Source: Gordonia neofelifaecis NRRL B-59395 (GTDB lineage: Bacteria > Actinomycetota > Actinomycetes > Mycobacteriales > Mycobacteriaceae). From it: DNA of 64,000 bases. Numbering within the stretch: the first letter of the stretch is position 1; the number at the start of each line of letters is the position of its first letter. The stretch is from assembly GCF_000192435.1 (NCBI RefSeq), contig NZ_AEUD01000001.1:310001-374000 (forward strand). Reading direction: 5' to 3'. A program made the position numbers and the translations under genes. Below, piece by piece: positions 34,382 through 43,927 of this stretch. The notes under the pieces are model-generated. The model saw nothing but the letters and a program-made list of their open reading frames with translations. It was not told the DNA's origin and made no database searches.

Positions 34382-37300
34382 TCAGCTCAGCAGCCCGCGC
34401 ACGTCGTCGGCGGTGATCGCGCCGGAGAAGGCGCCGCCCTCGTCGAGGAGCGCGTCGAACAGCTCGCGTTTGCGGGTCTGCAGGTCGATCACCTTCTCCT
34501 CGATCGTCCCGGTGGAGACCATCCGGTACACCGTGACGGCGCGGTGCTGGCCGATGCGATGGGCGCGGTCGACCGCCTGGGCCTCGGCGGCCGGATTCCA
34601 CCAGGGGTCGGTCATGAAGCAGTAGTCCGCGGCCGTCAGGTTGAGGCCGAAACCGCCGGCCTTCAAACTGATCAGGAACACTCGGGTACGACCGTCGGTG
34701 AACTGTTCGATCTGCTTGGCCCGCTTGGTGATCGCGGTGGAACCGTCGAGGTAGCTGTAGGGGATGTCCTCGGCGTCGAGTCGGCCGGCGATCAGTTTCA
34801 GGAACCCGGTGAAGCTGCTGAACACCAGGGCGCTGTGACCCTCGTCGATGAGCATCGGCAACTGCTCGGAGAGGTACTCGATCTTGGCGGAGTTCACGTT
34901 CGCGTGCTCGCCGTCGACCAGAACCGGATGCAGGCTCAGCTGCCGCAGCCTCGTCAGGGCACGCAGCACCTGGATGCGGTTGCCGTCGAAGTTCTCGAGT
35001 AGCCCGAGGAGCTGCTGACGGTCGCGGGCCAGATAGGTGTCGTACACCTTCCGATGCTTCGGCTCCAGCTCGATTGGCAGCAGTTGCTCCTGCTTCTCGG
35101 GCAGATCGACGAGCACTTGATCCTTGGTGCGGCGCAACATGATCGGACGCAGGCGGCGGCGCAGGATCTCCAGCCGCTCCGGCGCCTGACCGCTCTCGAT
35201 CGCGTCCGCGAAATGTTCCTTGAACAGTTTCGGCGAGCTGTACAGACCCGGTGCGACCACCGAGACCAGCGACCACAGCTCCATCACCCGGTTCTCCATC
35301 GGCGTACCGGTGATGGCGAGCTTGAACGGTGCGTCGAGCCGGCGCGCGGCCTGGTAGGTCTTCGAGTTGTGGTTCTTCAGGAACTGCGCCTCGTCGAAGA
35401 TCGCGCCGGTCCAGTCGACGTCCGCGAAGGCGTCGTAGTCGATCCGGAGCAGCGCGTACGACGTGACTACGATCCGGGCGTTCACCACCCGCTCGGTCAG
35501 TGGTGTGCCGATGCGTTTCTCCGTCGCGGGGACGGTGACCATCTCCAGGCCGGGGACGAAGCGGTGGATCTCGGCGGCCCAGTTGGCGATCACGCTGGTC
35601 GGGGCGACGACGAGGAACCGGGCGTCCGGCCGGTCGTCGACGACCTGCTGGATCAGCGCGAGCGTCTGCACCGTCTTGCCCAGGCCCATGTCGTCGGCGA
35701 GGACGCCGCCGAGCCCGTTGTCCCAGAGGAAGGTCAGCCAGTCGAGGCCGTCCTGCTGGTACGGCCGCAGCGTCGCGTCCAGTCCGACGGGCGGTGTGAC
35801 GGAACGCGGTGGCTTGGCCGCCGCCAGCCGCGCGATGCGGTCGCGCCAGTCCTTGAGCTGGTCGTCGACCACGCCGAGTTCCAGCAACTCGTCCCACAGC
35901 GACGCGTTGAGGGTGTGCGCCGAGACCCGGTCGCCGTCGATCTCGCCCATCTCGCGGGCTTCCTCGAGACGCTCGCGCAGCGTTTGGAGGGCCTCGATCT
36001 CGAGGGAGAAGTACGTGCCGTCGTCGAGCAGCATGTGCGTCTCACCGGACGCCAGGGCCGAGATGATGGTGGTGATCGGGATCTTGTGGCCGTCGACGTC
36101 GAGCGCGACGTGGAGGTCGAACCAGTCGCTGCGGGCGTCGCCCGCGAAACTCAGGACCGGGGGTGCCTCGGCGGGCCGGTAGTCCGGGGGCGAGCCGACG
36201 ACCTCGACGCGGACGCGGCCGTCGGCAATGAGCTTCGGCACGACCTCCGAGCAGAGGATCGCCACTTCGAGCTGCGTCAGCGGTACCGGCATGGTGCGGT
36301 ACTCGGGGATCGAGTCGAACGCGGCGGTCACCGTGCAGCCTCCGCGGAGCTGTCGGAGCACGGCGTACATGCGGTTGAACCGCCGGTAGTCGGAGCGATA
36401 CCTCTGCAGTCGCTTCTCGAGCAGATCGGCCGCGGCGCCGACCCACCGGTGGCTGCCGCGGGCGACCACCTCCAGCTCCGGCCGGATGCTCTCCCACATG
36501 GCGCGCTCGGCCGCGGCGTTGCGAAAACGGCCCTCCGACGACCCCTGCGCCGGGAACTCGTGGATCTCCCCGTCGGCCTCGTATCCGGTGGACCAGGTCG
36601 CGGTGGCCCGATCACCCGTGTCGATCCGCAGGATCGGGAACGGCCCCGTGAGGTCTGCGGCGGGGAAGGCGTCGGGATCGACGACTACCGGCCGCTCGGC
36701 CTGCAGCGTCGGGAGCGCGGCGCGGAACTCGGTGAGCTCCTCGTCGGCCACCTCCAGCGGAACGCCGCTGACCAGCAACATCGACTCGGTTGCGGTGAGC
36801 CGGGGTGTCGGGCTGAGGTAGAGGACGTCGTCGAGTTCCTGGGCGATGCCGTGTGCGCGCGGACGGCCGAGCGGATACCGGTAGCGCTCGGCGGACGCGG
36901 GCACCGGCTCGCCGTCGACCAGCGTCTCCAGCGACACGTGCACACCGGCGCTGTGGGCGGTCACATGCAATCGGGTCGAGACGTGATCGCCGAAGACGAC
37001 GGTGCTGCTCTTCGACGACTTGCCGTTCACGAACGCCACCCCGGCGTCGCGGACGTCGTCGAGCAGCTTCCAGATCCCGGGCGGGGCGTACATCAGCGAC
37101 ATCTCGTCATTGATCGACGGTCCCTGCCTGCTGATCGCGAGGGCAGAGGCCAGCCGCGTGAGAGCGTCCACTGCCCTCGGCGGATGCCGGTCGGCGAGCT
37201 GGCCCGACAACAGCGTCTTCCACGTGAGACGCGTCTTGACCCAGCGGCCCTGTTCGTTCGCGGTCAGCGGGCGGATCCGCACGGTGTCGGCGGTGCGATA

Positions 37301-37759
37301 GTCGCGGTGAACGGTGAACTGCAGCGCCAGGGGAAGCTCCGGTCCGTCGGGGACGGTCTGGCCGTCGTCGGAGGACTTGGCGACCTCGTCGACCAGTGTG
37401 CGCCAGCGGGACAGGGGCAGCGGCGAGGCGCTCGTCGACGTCTGCGGCCGGTCCGACCTCTCGAGGCTGTCGCGGGTCGCAGCCATGATCAGCGCCGCGC
37501 AGTGCTTGCAGCGAATCGCGACCGGGCACGTGCAGCTCGCGGCGACGTGCGGTTTCGGTCGACTCCAGTCGACCCTGACCTTGCAGCGATACCGCTGCGT
37601 GCCGGAACCCAGGGAGACACCCGTGAGCACACCGTCCGACCAGCTGATCTCGACGATCATCCCGTTCTCGGCATACGACCGAGCGCGCTGCACAGTCCGC
37701 GTGTCGAAGGCGCCGAGAACGGCGTCGACCTGTACGGCGGTCCAGTCGGGTGCGGTCAT
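34382..37759 (-). CDS. SNF2-family helicase with SWIM zinc finger
   Basis: An 1125-residue SWI2/SNF2 ATPase. Near the N-terminus a SWIM finger reads CTCPVAIRCKHCAALI. The C-terminal half has ADDMGLGKTVQTLALI (motif I), FDEAQFLKN (II), ITGTPMENR (III), SLKAGGFGLNLTAADYCFMT (V) and DRAHRIGQHR (VI). It translocates on double-stranded DNA and probably remodels protein-DNA complexes; bacterial family members (HepA/RapA-like or of unknown role) are widespread in mycobacteria. The ATG at 37759 follows a TACTCT leaderless promoter. The large opposite-strand open frame is a shadow. Confidence 0.92.
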   Translation of the reverse strand: MTAPDWTAVQVDAVLGAFDTRTVQRARSYAENGMIVEISWSDGVLTGVSLGSGTQRYRCKVRVDWSRPKPHVAASCTCPVAIRCKHCAALIMAATRDSLERSDRPQTSTSASPLPLSRWRTLVDEVAKSSDDGQTVPDGPELPLALQFTVHRDYRTADTVRIRPLTANEQGRWVKTRLTWKTLLSGQLADRHPPRAVDALTRLASALAISRQGPSINDEMSLMYAPPGIWKLLDDVRDAGVAFVNGKSSKSSTVVFGDHVSTRLHVTAHSAGVHVSLETLVDGEPVPASAERYRYPLGRPRAHGIAQELDDVLYLSPTPRLTATESMLLVSGVPLEVADEELTEFRAALPTLQAERPVVVDPDAFPAADLTGPFPILRIDTGDRATATWSTGYEADGEIHEFPAQGSSEGRFRNAAAERAMWESIRPELEVVARGSHRWVGAAADLLEKRLQRYRSDYRRFNRMYAVLRQLRGGCTVTAAFDSIPEYRTMPVPLTQLEVAILCSEVVPKLIADGRVRVEVVGSPPDYRPAEAPPVLSFAGDARSDWFDLHVALDVDGHKIPITTIISALASGETHMLLDDGTYFSLEIEALQTLRERLEEAREMGEIDGDRVSAHTLNASLWDELLELGVVDDQLKDWRDRIARLAAAKPPRSVTPPVGLDATLRPYQQDGLDWLTFLWDNGLGGVLADDMGLGKTVQTLALIQQVVDDRPDARFLVVAPTSVIANWAAEIHRFVPGLEMVTVPATEKRIGTPLTERVVNARIVVTSYALLRIDYDAFADVDWTGAIFDEAQFLKNHNSKTYQAARRLDAPFKLAITGTPMENRVMELWSLVSVVAPGLYSSPKLFKEHFADAIESGQAPERLEILRRRLRPIMLRRTKDQVLVDLPEKQEQLLPIELEPKHRKVYDTYLARDRQQLLGLLENFDGNRIQVLRALTRLRQLSLHPVLVDGEHANVNSAKIEYLSEQLPMLIDEGHSALVFSSFTGFLKLIAGRLDAEDIPYSYLDGSTAITKRAKQIEQFTDGRTRVFLISLKAGGFGLNLTAADYCFMTDPWWNPAAEAQAVDRAHRIGQHRAVTVYRMVSTGTIEEKVIDLQTRKRELFDALLDEGGAFSGAITADDVRGLLS

Positions 37760-37766
37760 CAGACCC

Positions 37767-37772
37767 AGAGTA
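37767..37772 (-). promoter_or_regulatory. -10 element of the SNF2 gene
   Basis: TACTCT (minus strand) ends 7 bases before the ATG at 37759, fitting a leaderless TAnnnT promoter and supporting the chosen start. Confidence 0.5.
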
Positions 37773-37939
37773 GTCGCGCGCGGGGACGGGCCGTCGTCGC
37801 CGTGGCTCCGATCACTTCTCGGGCGGACTCGGAACCAGACGTGCACGACCGGGCGTTCCTCCTCGGAGACCTCTCACGCCCCACCGCTGCGATCAGCGGT
37901 GCGGCGGAGGCACCGTCGACCGATTCGAAAGGCTCCCTC

Positions 37940-38842
37940 ATGAAAGCAGCGCTCATCCATCGCACCGGTTCACCGGAAGAGTTCCAGGTCAGCGACGTGG
38001 AAGTGCCCACGCCGGGCGACGGCGAGATCCTGGTTCGGGTCGCGGCCTCGGCGGTGAACCCGGTGGACGTCAAGACGAGGTCGGGCTTCCTTCCGTTCGA
38101 GATCGCGTTTCCGGCGACTCTCGGCTGGGACGTCGCGGGCATCGTGACGGCGGTCGGTGAGGGAGTGGATCGGTTCTCGGTCGGCGACGCCGTGATCGGC
38201 ATGGTGTGCCAGCCGATGCGGGGTGCTGGGACCTATGCCGAGCAGGTGGTCGCCGATCAGTCGTTGTTCGCCGGAGCGCCTGCGGGGGTCGACCTCGTCG
38301 ACGCCGCCGCCATCCCACTCGGCGGCCTCACCGCGAGGCAGCTGGTGGACGATCTCGCCCTCGATGCCGACGACACCGTCGCCGTGATCGGTGCGCGGGG
38401 TGCGGTCGGACGCATCGTCGTGCAGCTGCTGGTCGCCGCGGGCATCAGCACGGTGGCGGTGGCACGCGACGCTGATCGCGAAGACCTGCTGGCGCTCGGC
38501 GCGACCGAGGTCGTCACGTCGACTGATGAGCTGCCAGGCGCGTCGTTCGACGCGGTCGTCGACACCGCGGGCATCGGCGACGCCGCTCGCGATCTGGTCG
38601 TCGACGGCGGCAAGCTCACGATGATCTACGACGGCGAGTACCCGGCGCCCGCGCGCGGTGTGGAGCCGAAGCGCTGGTTCGTGCAGGAGAACGGCGACCA
38701 GCTCCAGGAGTTGTCGGACGGGGTCGCCGCGGGAACGCTGACCGTGCCGGTGTCGTGGCGGTTCCCGCTCACCGAGGTGGCAGAGGCCCACACGGTGTTC
38801 GAGGCCGGCGGGATCCGCGGCAAGATCGTCCTGGTTCCGTAG
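37940..38842 (+). CDS. NADP-dependent quinone oxidoreductase-like (zinc-free MDR family)
   Basis: A 300-residue medium-chain dehydrogenase: VAASAVNPVDVKTRSG, GWDVAGIVTAVGEGVDRFSV and GARGAVGRIVVQLLVAAG are the quinone oxidoreductase pattern, without zinc ligands. It probably reduces quinones or enones with NADPH. AAAGG lies upstream of the ATG. A strong hairpin follows its stop. Confidence 0.85.
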   Translation: MKAALIHRTGSPEEFQVSDVEVPTPGDGEILVRVAASAVNPVDVKTRSGFLPFEIAFPATLGWDVAGIVTAVGEGVDRFSVGDAVIGMVCQPMRGAGTYAEQVVADQSLFAGAPAGVDLVDAAAIPLGGLTARQLVDDLALDADDTVAVIGARGAVGRIVVQLLVAAGISTVAVARDADREDLLALGATEVVTSTDELPGASFDAVVDTAGIGDAARDLVVDGGKLTMIYDGEYPAPARGVEPKRWFVQENGDQLQELSDGVAAGTLTVPVSWRFPLTEVAEAHTVFEAGGIRGKIVLVP

Positions 38843-38848
38843 AGAGTC

Positions 38849-38879
38849 GCGTGACTGCTTCTGCCAGAAACAGTCACGC
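38849..38879 (+). terminator. Intrinsic-type terminator after the quinone oxidoreductase gene
   Basis: GCGTGACTG-c-TTCTG-c-CAGAA-a-CAGTCACGC forms a near-perfect 14-base-pair stem starting six bases after the stop codon, followed by GCTTGTTTTCTG, which is T-rich for this genome. Confidence 0.75.
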
Positions 38880-38943
38880 ACGCTTGTTTTCTGCGTTACG
38901 GTCGGCTCACTTCCATGAGTCACGCAGCGCAAGGAGTTCCTTG

Positions 38944-40536
38944 ATGTCCGGAATGCGTCCCGACCTGTCGGGTATCGATCCGCTCACCGTCAACCTCACG
39001 CACCGGGTGTGCATCGGCGATCTGCTGACGCGCAGCGCCGCCCACTACGGCGCGCGGATCGCGCTGGTCGACGGCGACGTCGAGGTCTCCTACGCCGAGT
39101 TGGAGGCTCGGGCGAACGCGCTCGCCCGCGGAATCCTCGATCGCGGCTACGGGCGGGGCGACGCGATCGCCCTGCAACTGCAGAACAGCTGGCAGTTCGT
39201 CGTGTCGTTCTTCGCCCTGGCCAAGATCGGCGTCGTCGCTATGCCGCTCAACCTCCTGCTCTCGCCGTCGGACGTCGCCTACCAACTCGCCGACAGCGGA
39301 GTCCGCGCGGTGATCACCGAGGACGTCTTCCTCGGTGTGCTCGGTCCGGCGATCACTGAGGCGGTCGGCGGGACGGTCGGCGAGGTGATCGTCGTGGGCG
39401 CCGCGCCGTCGGACGTGGCGGGCGTCCCGGCGATCGCCTACGACGATGTCTTCGCCGAGGACCGCTCGACGGTGGAGACGATCGTCGACGACCGCGACAT
39501 CCTGCACTGCCTGTACACCTCGGGAACCACGTCGCGCCCCAAGGGCGTGGTGACCTCGCATGTCGCCGTCCAGATCGGCGTTCTCGGCTCCGCGCTCGGA
39601 CTCGGTCTGCGGCCGGACACCGAACCCGCGGTCCAGCCGATCGTCCTGCCGCTGTTCCACGTCACCGCGCTCGATGCGCTGCTGCTGCCGTCGCTGACCG
39701 TCGGCGCGACAGTGGTGCTGCTGCGTGGGTTCGACCCCGCGGCCCTCGCCGCGGTCTTCACTCAGCGGGCCGTCACGCACCTGACGATGCTGCCGATGAT
39801 GTGGGCTGCGCTGCTGCAACAGCCCGGACTCGACGACGGTGACACCGACAGTCTGGTGACCGGGCTCTACGCGATGGCGCCGATGCCGGCAGAACTCCTT
39901 TCGGCGCTGCGGGCGCGCTTTCCGAACGCCGCGATCATCCTCGGCTCCGGGCAGACGGAGACCACGCCCGCGTCGGAACTGCAGTGGTCGGGGCACCAGG
40001 GCCGCAAGGACAATTCGTGGGGGCCGGCCACAGTGGCGACCGACATCGCCATCATGGGCGGCGACGGAACATTGCTCCCGATCGACGCGGAAGGTGAGAT
40101 CGTCTATCGCACACCGCAACTCATGGAGGGATACTGGAACAACCGCGACGCGAACACCACGGCCTTCGCGCACGGTTGGTTCCACGGCGGCGACATCGGA
40201 TACCTCGACGACGAGGCCGTCGTGTGGTTCACCGACCGCGCCAAGGACATCATCAAGTCGGGCGGCGAGAACGTGTCGTCGGTGGAGGTCGAGCGGGTCC
40301 TCCTCGGCCACGACGCGGTGGTCGAGGTCGCGGTCGTCGGAATGCCCGACGAGCACTGGGGCGAGGCGGTCACGGCGTTCGTCGTCGTGACCGGTGAGGC
40401 GAGCGGTGAGCAGATCCAGTCCTGGGCCCGCGACCGGCTCCCCGGATTCAAAGCGCCGAAGAGCGGCATCGTGGTCGACGTCCTCCCGAAGACCGCCACC
40501 GGCAAGATCCAGAAGCACCTGATGCGGAAGCGGTGA
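38944..40536 (+). CDS. Acyl-CoA synthetase (AMP-forming ligase)
   Basis: A 530-residue ANL-superfamily ligase. YTSGTTSRPKGVVTSH is the P-loop, GSGQTETTP the A5 motif, HGGDIGYLDD and DRAKDIIKSGGENVSS the hinge region, and PKTATGKIQKHLMRKR carries the catalytic Lys. It activates a fatty or other carboxylic acid to the CoA thioester. Strong AAGGAG ribosome-binding site. Substrate unknown. Confidence 0.9.
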   Translation: MSGMRPDLSGIDPLTVNLTHRVCIGDLLTRSAAHYGARIALVDGDVEVSYAELEARANALARGILDRGYGRGDAIALQLQNSWQFVVSFFALAKIGVVAMPLNLLLSPSDVAYQLADSGVRAVITEDVFLGVLGPAITEAVGGTVGEVIVVGAAPSDVAGVPAIAYDDVFAEDRSTVETIVDDRDILHCLYTSGTTSRPKGVVTSHVAVQIGVLGSALGLGLRPDTEPAVQPIVLPLFHVTALDALLLPSLTVGATVVLLRGFDPAALAAVFTQRAVTHLTMLPMMWAALLQQPGLDDGDTDSLVTGLYAMAPMPAELLSALRARFPNAAIILGSGQTETTPASELQWSGHQGRKDNSWGPATVATDIAIMGGDGTLLPIDAEGEIVYRTPQLMEGYWNNRDANTTAFAHGWFHGGDIGYLDDEAVVWFTDRAKDIIKSGGENVSSVEVERVLLGHDAVVEVAVVGMPDEHWGEAVTAFVVVTGEASGEQIQSWARDRLPGFKAPKSGIVVDVLPKTATGKIQKHLMRKR

Positions 40537-40546
40537 GCGCGGGCGC

Positions 40547-41521
40547 TCACCCCAGGTCGTACCTCTCCCAGAAGCGCGCACGCAGCCGGAAACGGATGCG
40601 CTCATCGACCGTGTAGCGGTCCATCGCCTCGGAGGCGTCGAGCAGCAGCGCGCGGTCGATGTCGCGGGGGATGGACGGACGGGTGCTCTCGAGGGCGGCG
40701 GTCTCCTCGGGGGTGGCGCTCTTGCGGAACGCCGACAGCACGCGGTCGACCACGCCGTCGATCACTTGCTCGTGCGCGGCATCGTCGAACTCCGGGAGCA
40801 CGTGGGCGACGGAGCCGGTGGTCGAGCTGTACGCCAGGACGCCGGTCGGAGCCGGGGCGGGCGTCGCCCGTGCGGCGGCGGAAGCGGCCGCGGCGTCGAG
40901 CGGGGTGCGCGGCGCGGGCTTCGGCGGCCCCGGCTTGGCGGTCACCGGCGCCGACGGTTTCGGCGCGGGCTGCCGCTCGACCTTGAGGATCGATTCGTCG
41001 AGTGCGAGGCCGTCGATCCGGTGCAGGTCGTCGGCGGCGCGGATGAGGTGACGACTGACGCCGTGGGACTTTCCGTCGGCGGTCGGCACCGCCAGCAGGA
41101 TCACCTGCACGCCGTGCACCTGCGCCTCTTCGACGGCTTCGGTGAGGTCGTCGTCGCCGGACACCAGGAAGAAGACGTCGGAGGTGTTGTTCCGGGCGTG
41201 TGCGACGAGGTCGAGGCCGATGCGCAGGTCGACGCCCTTCTGTTCGCCGTTGACCCCGAACCGGCCGAGCCGCAGCTTCACCTTCGCGAGTTCGCCGATC
41301 CGCTGCTGGAGGGGATTGGGGACGCCGTTGTCGGCGGAGTCGTACCAGTGCACCCGGAGCGTCGGCAGTCCCGACAGTTTCTCCGCGGTCTCGATGAGTG
41401 TGTCGATCAGGCGCGAGTACTCGACGTTGATGCCGTTCCGCAGTGATGTCCCGGTGACGCGCGTGGCGGCCGACGCTAGAAGGTATCCGGTGTCGATGTA
41501 CAGGCTGCAAGTCGGGCGCAT
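40547..41521 (-). CDS. NYN domain (PIN-like) putative RNase
   Basis: A 324-residue protein with an N-terminal NYN domain (CSLYIDTGYLLASAATR; SDVFFLVSGDDDLTEAVEEA; GVQVILLAVPT), whose acidic residues form a PIN-like metal nuclease site. The second half has a Pro/Ala-rich linker and a C-terminal helical region found in NYN/LOTUS-type proteins. Probably acts on RNA. A GATAGT element ends 6 bases before ATG 41521, so the start is taken there rather than at longer in-frame options. Confidence 0.8.
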   Translation of the reverse strand: MRPTCSLYIDTGYLLASAATRVTGTSLRNGINVEYSRLIDTLIETAEKLSGLPTLRVHWYDSADNGVPNPLQQRIGELAKVKLRLGRFGVNGEQKGVDLRIGLDLVAHARNNTSDVFFLVSGDDDLTEAVEEAQVHGVQVILLAVPTADGKSHGVSRHLIRAADDLHRIDGLALDESILKVERQPAPKPSAPVTAKPGPPKPAPRTPLDAAAASAAARATPAPAPTGVLAYSSTTGSVAHVLPEFDDAAHEQVIDGVVDRVLSAFRKSATPEETAALESTRPSIPRDIDRALLLDASEAMDRYTVDERIRFRLRARFWERYDLG

Positions 41522-41718
41522 GGCGTCACTATCGCACGTACCGAGCACGGTGTCGGGTCCTTTGCCGGCTCGCGGTCCGATCATGTTGATACGCAACCGG
41601 ACTCGGAGCGGCATTGGTGAGAGCGTAGGAGCGTAGCGGCGGAGCGCACCAGACCTGCTGTGCACCGCCCCGATCAGGACTACCGTCCCAGGCAGAGACC
41701 AGACCGAAGGGATCTGCC

Positions 41719-42102
41719 ATGCTCACCTCCGACCTCCGCCGCGTCCTCGACAGCGCCGCGATCGCTCACCTCGCCACCGTCTCCGCCGACGGGGCACCGC
41801 ATGTCGCCCCGGTGTTCGTCGGCACCGAAGGCGACCGCGTCGTCGTCTTCACCGGCCCCGACTCCAAGAAGTCCCGCAATCTGCATCGTGATCCGCGGGT
41901 CGCGCTCTCCGTCGCGACCGCAGACGATCCGTTCACGCCGGTGGTCGTGCGCGGTCGGGTGATCGAGTGGATCGACGGCGACGAGGCCTGGGAGATCGTC
42001 GACCGCGTCGCGGGCAAGTACATCCCGGTCCCGTATCCGCGCGACGACGCGCGGGTGGTCGCCGTGATCGAACCCGAGGTGCAGCGAGTCGGAATGGGCT
42101 GA
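41719..42102 (+). CDS. PPOX-class F420-dependent split-barrel protein
   Basis: A 127-residue protein of the PNPOx-like family: IAHLATVSADGAPHVAPVFV, VVFTGPDSKKSRNLHRDPRV and the C-terminal FEPEV-like VAVIEPEVQRVGMG match the TIGR03618-type F420-binding enzymes of actinobacteria. AAGGGA precedes the ATG. Reaction unknown. Confidence 0.82.
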   Translation: MLTSDLRRVLDSAAIAHLATVSADGAPHVAPVFVGTEGDRVVVFTGPDSKKSRNLHRDPRVALSVATADDPFTPVVVRGRVIEWIDGDEAWEIVDRVAGKYIPVPYPRDDARVVAVIEPEVQRVGMG

Positions 42103-42192
42103 GGCGAATCGGTCAGATTTGGAGAAGCACAGCGACTTTCACGGCCGTAACGTTCGAGCTGCGGACACGACGTCCGACACGGAGAAGAGGAG

Positions 42193-42639
42193 ATGACGAT
42201 GTCCGGACCGGGTTTCTCAGATCAGGAACGCGCGGCGATGCAGCAGCGTGCCGCCGAACTCAAGGCGACCAAGGGCGTGAAGGGAGCTGCGAAACGAGCA
42301 CGTGAATACGACGCTTGCCTTGCCGCGATCGGCGAACTCACCGGCACCGACCGTACGATCGCCGAACGACTGCATGTCATCGTGTCCGAAGAGGCGCCCG
42401 AGTTGAACGCCAAGACCTGGTACGGCTTTCCGTCGTACGCGCGCGGCGACGATGTCATCGTCTTCTTCCAGCCCGCGTCCAAGTTCGACAGCCGTTACGG
42501 CACCATCGGTTTCAACGACGGCGCGACCCTCGACGACGGCGAGTTCTGGGCCACCTCGTTCGCCGTCGTCGACATGACCGCGGAGGCGGAGGAACATTTC
42601 CGCAAGCTGGTGCGCAAGGCGAACGCCCCCGTTGGTTGA
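42193..42639 (+). CDS. DUF1801-like (YdhG/iron chaperone-fold) protein
   Basis: A 148-residue protein: ETLxxxxPELNAKTWYGFPSY region (seen as APELNAKTWYGFPSYARGDD), then FFQPASKFDSRYGTIGFNDG and FRKLVRKA. The fold is that of the frataxin-like YdhG/YjdI group annotated as DUF1801, but function is unproven. The last codons and stop (GTT GGT TGA) are supplied by the first unit of the tandem repeat that begins at 42631. A second ATG at 42199 is possible. Confidence 0.75.
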   Translation: MTMSGPGFSDQERAAMQQRAAELKATKGVKGAAKRAREYDACLAAIGELTGTDRTIAERLHVIVSEEAPELNAKTWYGFPSYARGDDVIVFFQPASKFDSRYGTIGFNDGATLDDGEFWATSFAVVDMTAEAEEHFRKLVRKANAPVG

Positions 42640-42707
42640 GCGACCGCCCCCATCCGTTGGTTGAGCGACGGGCCCCATCCGTTGGTTGAGCGAGCGGAGC
42701 GAGTCGA
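42631..42707 (+). repeat. Three 25-base tandem units GTTGGTTGAGCGA...
   Basis: GTTGGTTGAGCGA occurs at 42631, 42656 and 42681, exactly 25 bases apart. The first two units end CCCCCATCC / GCCCCATCC; the third continues GCGGAGCGAGTCGAAAC, the form seen alone in related genomes. It overlaps the stop codon of the preceding gene. Shares GAGCGGAGCGAG with 18453-18464. Confidence 0.85.
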
Positions 42708-42747
42708 AACCCCCCCGGTACCCCTCGCGAGCCGAACCCCGCCCGAC

Positions 42748-43455
42748 CTACTCCGCCGCACCCTCCAGCGCAGCCAGCGCCTCGCGCGCCGCCTGCAGCT
42801 CGCGGCTCAGCTCTTCCACGCGTCGCTGAGCTTCCTCCCGCGCTGCGTTCAGCACCGACGACGCCGCGTCTAGAGCCGCGTCGTCCCCGAGTTCCCGCAT
42901 CGCGGACTCGACGGAATCCGGTGCGACAGTCCGTGATCGCGCGGGCTTCCGTCCTCCGCGCGTCACGGAGACGGACCATTCGTTGTCGGCGGATCCGAAG
43001 ACCGTCACCGTGACCGACGACGGCGCCTTTCTGGTACTCGCACGTCGAACAGGCTTGGCCGCGGCAGGCTTCTTCGCCGGCGTGGCATCGGCGACCGTCG
43101 GCGTCGCCGCGACGGTCGGGCTCTTCGGAGCCGCACCAGAACCAGACGGTGTCGGAGCAGCACTCTTCCGCGGCGCCGCCTTCTTCGGCTTCTCCGGTGC
43201 CGGCGGCGGGTTCTTGGTGATCCGCAGTTCGTCGGCCTCGTAGGGGAGCTCGTCGTCGACTCCGCGGGGCTTGATCGTCACGGTCGTCCCCGAGATCGAC
43301 AGGACCCGCGCAGAGGCGCCCGGTGTCAGACCGAGGCTCGGCGTGCCCTCGCGCAGATACACCGTTGCTCGTTTGCCCTCGGCGAGAGCGGCGGCGAGCG
43401 TCGTCAGGTCGTCGGGGGTGAGCGATTCGGATGCCTGGCGGCGACGCGGGGGCAT
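42748..43455 (-). CDS. DUF6319-like protein with low-complexity linker
   Basis: A 235-residue protein. The N-terminal third (SLTPDDLTTLAAALAEGKRA and VYLREGTPSLGLTPGASARV) is a small beta domain; a Lys/Ala/Pro-rich linker reminiscent of histone H1 tails follows; the C-terminus SSVLNAAREEAQRRVEELSR is a coiled coil. I recall such proteins being labelled DUF6319 in Gordonia and mycobacteria. The basic linker suggests nucleic acid contact; unproven. Confidence 0.65.
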   Translation of the reverse strand: MPPRRRQASESLTPDDLTTLAAALAEGKRATVYLREGTPSLGLTPGASARVLSISGTTVTIKPRGVDDELPYEADELRITKNPPPAPEKPKKAAPRKSAAPTPSGSGAAPKSPTVAATPTVADATPAKKPAAAKPVRRASTRKAPSSVTVTVFGSADNEWSVSVTRGGRKPARSRTVAPDSVESAMRELGDDAALDAASSVLNAAREEAQRRVEELSRELQAAREALAALEGAAE

Positions 43456-43657
43456 GGGGCGGGCCTTTCTCGTCGAACAGCTGCTGTGAATACTGTGCCA
43501 CAGCGCTACGACATGATCGCACAGGTGTGCGAGAAATCTTGTCTGACCTGTCCCGATGCAACGACCGCTGTGAGCAGGTATCGTCGAAATCGCCGTTCGA
43601 ATGATGCACGGTAGAGCGAAGGAAGATGCAGATCCATCCGATACTCCAGGAGGACCG

Positions 43658-43867
43658 ATGAGCTTTTCCGAGGACGCACAGAACAAGGCCGAAGACCTCA
43701 AGGGTCGGGCCAAGGAAGCCGCAGGAGCGGCGACCGATGACGATCAACTCCGCACCGAGGGGCAGGCCGATCAGGGCAAGGCCGCCGCAAAGGACAAGGT
43801 GGCCGACGTCGCCGAGAAGGTCAAAGAAGGCGTCGATGCCGTGAAGGACAAACTGACCGGGCACTGA
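43658..43867 (+). CDS. CsbD-like stress protein
   Basis: A 69-residue hydrophilic Lys/Ala/Asp-rich protein: NKAEDLKGRAKEAAGAATDD then VKEGVDAVKDKLTGH, the CsbD signature. Such proteins accumulate under general stress and are probably disordered. Excellent CAGGAGG ribosome-binding site. Confidence 0.9.
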   Translation: MSFSEDAQNKAEDLKGRAKEAAGAATDDDQLRTEGQADQGKAAAKDKVADVAEKVKEGVDAVKDKLTGH

Positions 43868-43877
43868 CCCGACGGAA

Positions 43878-43913
43878 ACGGCGGCCCGTCCCTGTTCAGG
43901 GGCGGGCCGCCGT
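43878..43913. terminator. Bidirectional hairpin between convergent genes
   Basis: ACGGCGGCCCGTCCCT-GTTC-AGGGGCGGGCCGCCGT forms a 16-base-pair stem with one G-U pair, between the csbD-like stop (43867) and the stop of the minus-strand membrane gene (43928). Confidence 0.75.
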
Positions 43914-43927
43914 CGTCTGGAAGAGAG

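Noticed and set aside
35054-38842. 1262-codon plus-strand open frame
   Set aside because: It runs antisense through the SNF2 helicase gene; only its last 301 codons (from 37940) are the real oxidoreductase gene. High GC makes long antisense frames.
42631-42707. CRISPR array
   Set aside because: Units are directly tandem with no unique spacers and no cas genes are near.
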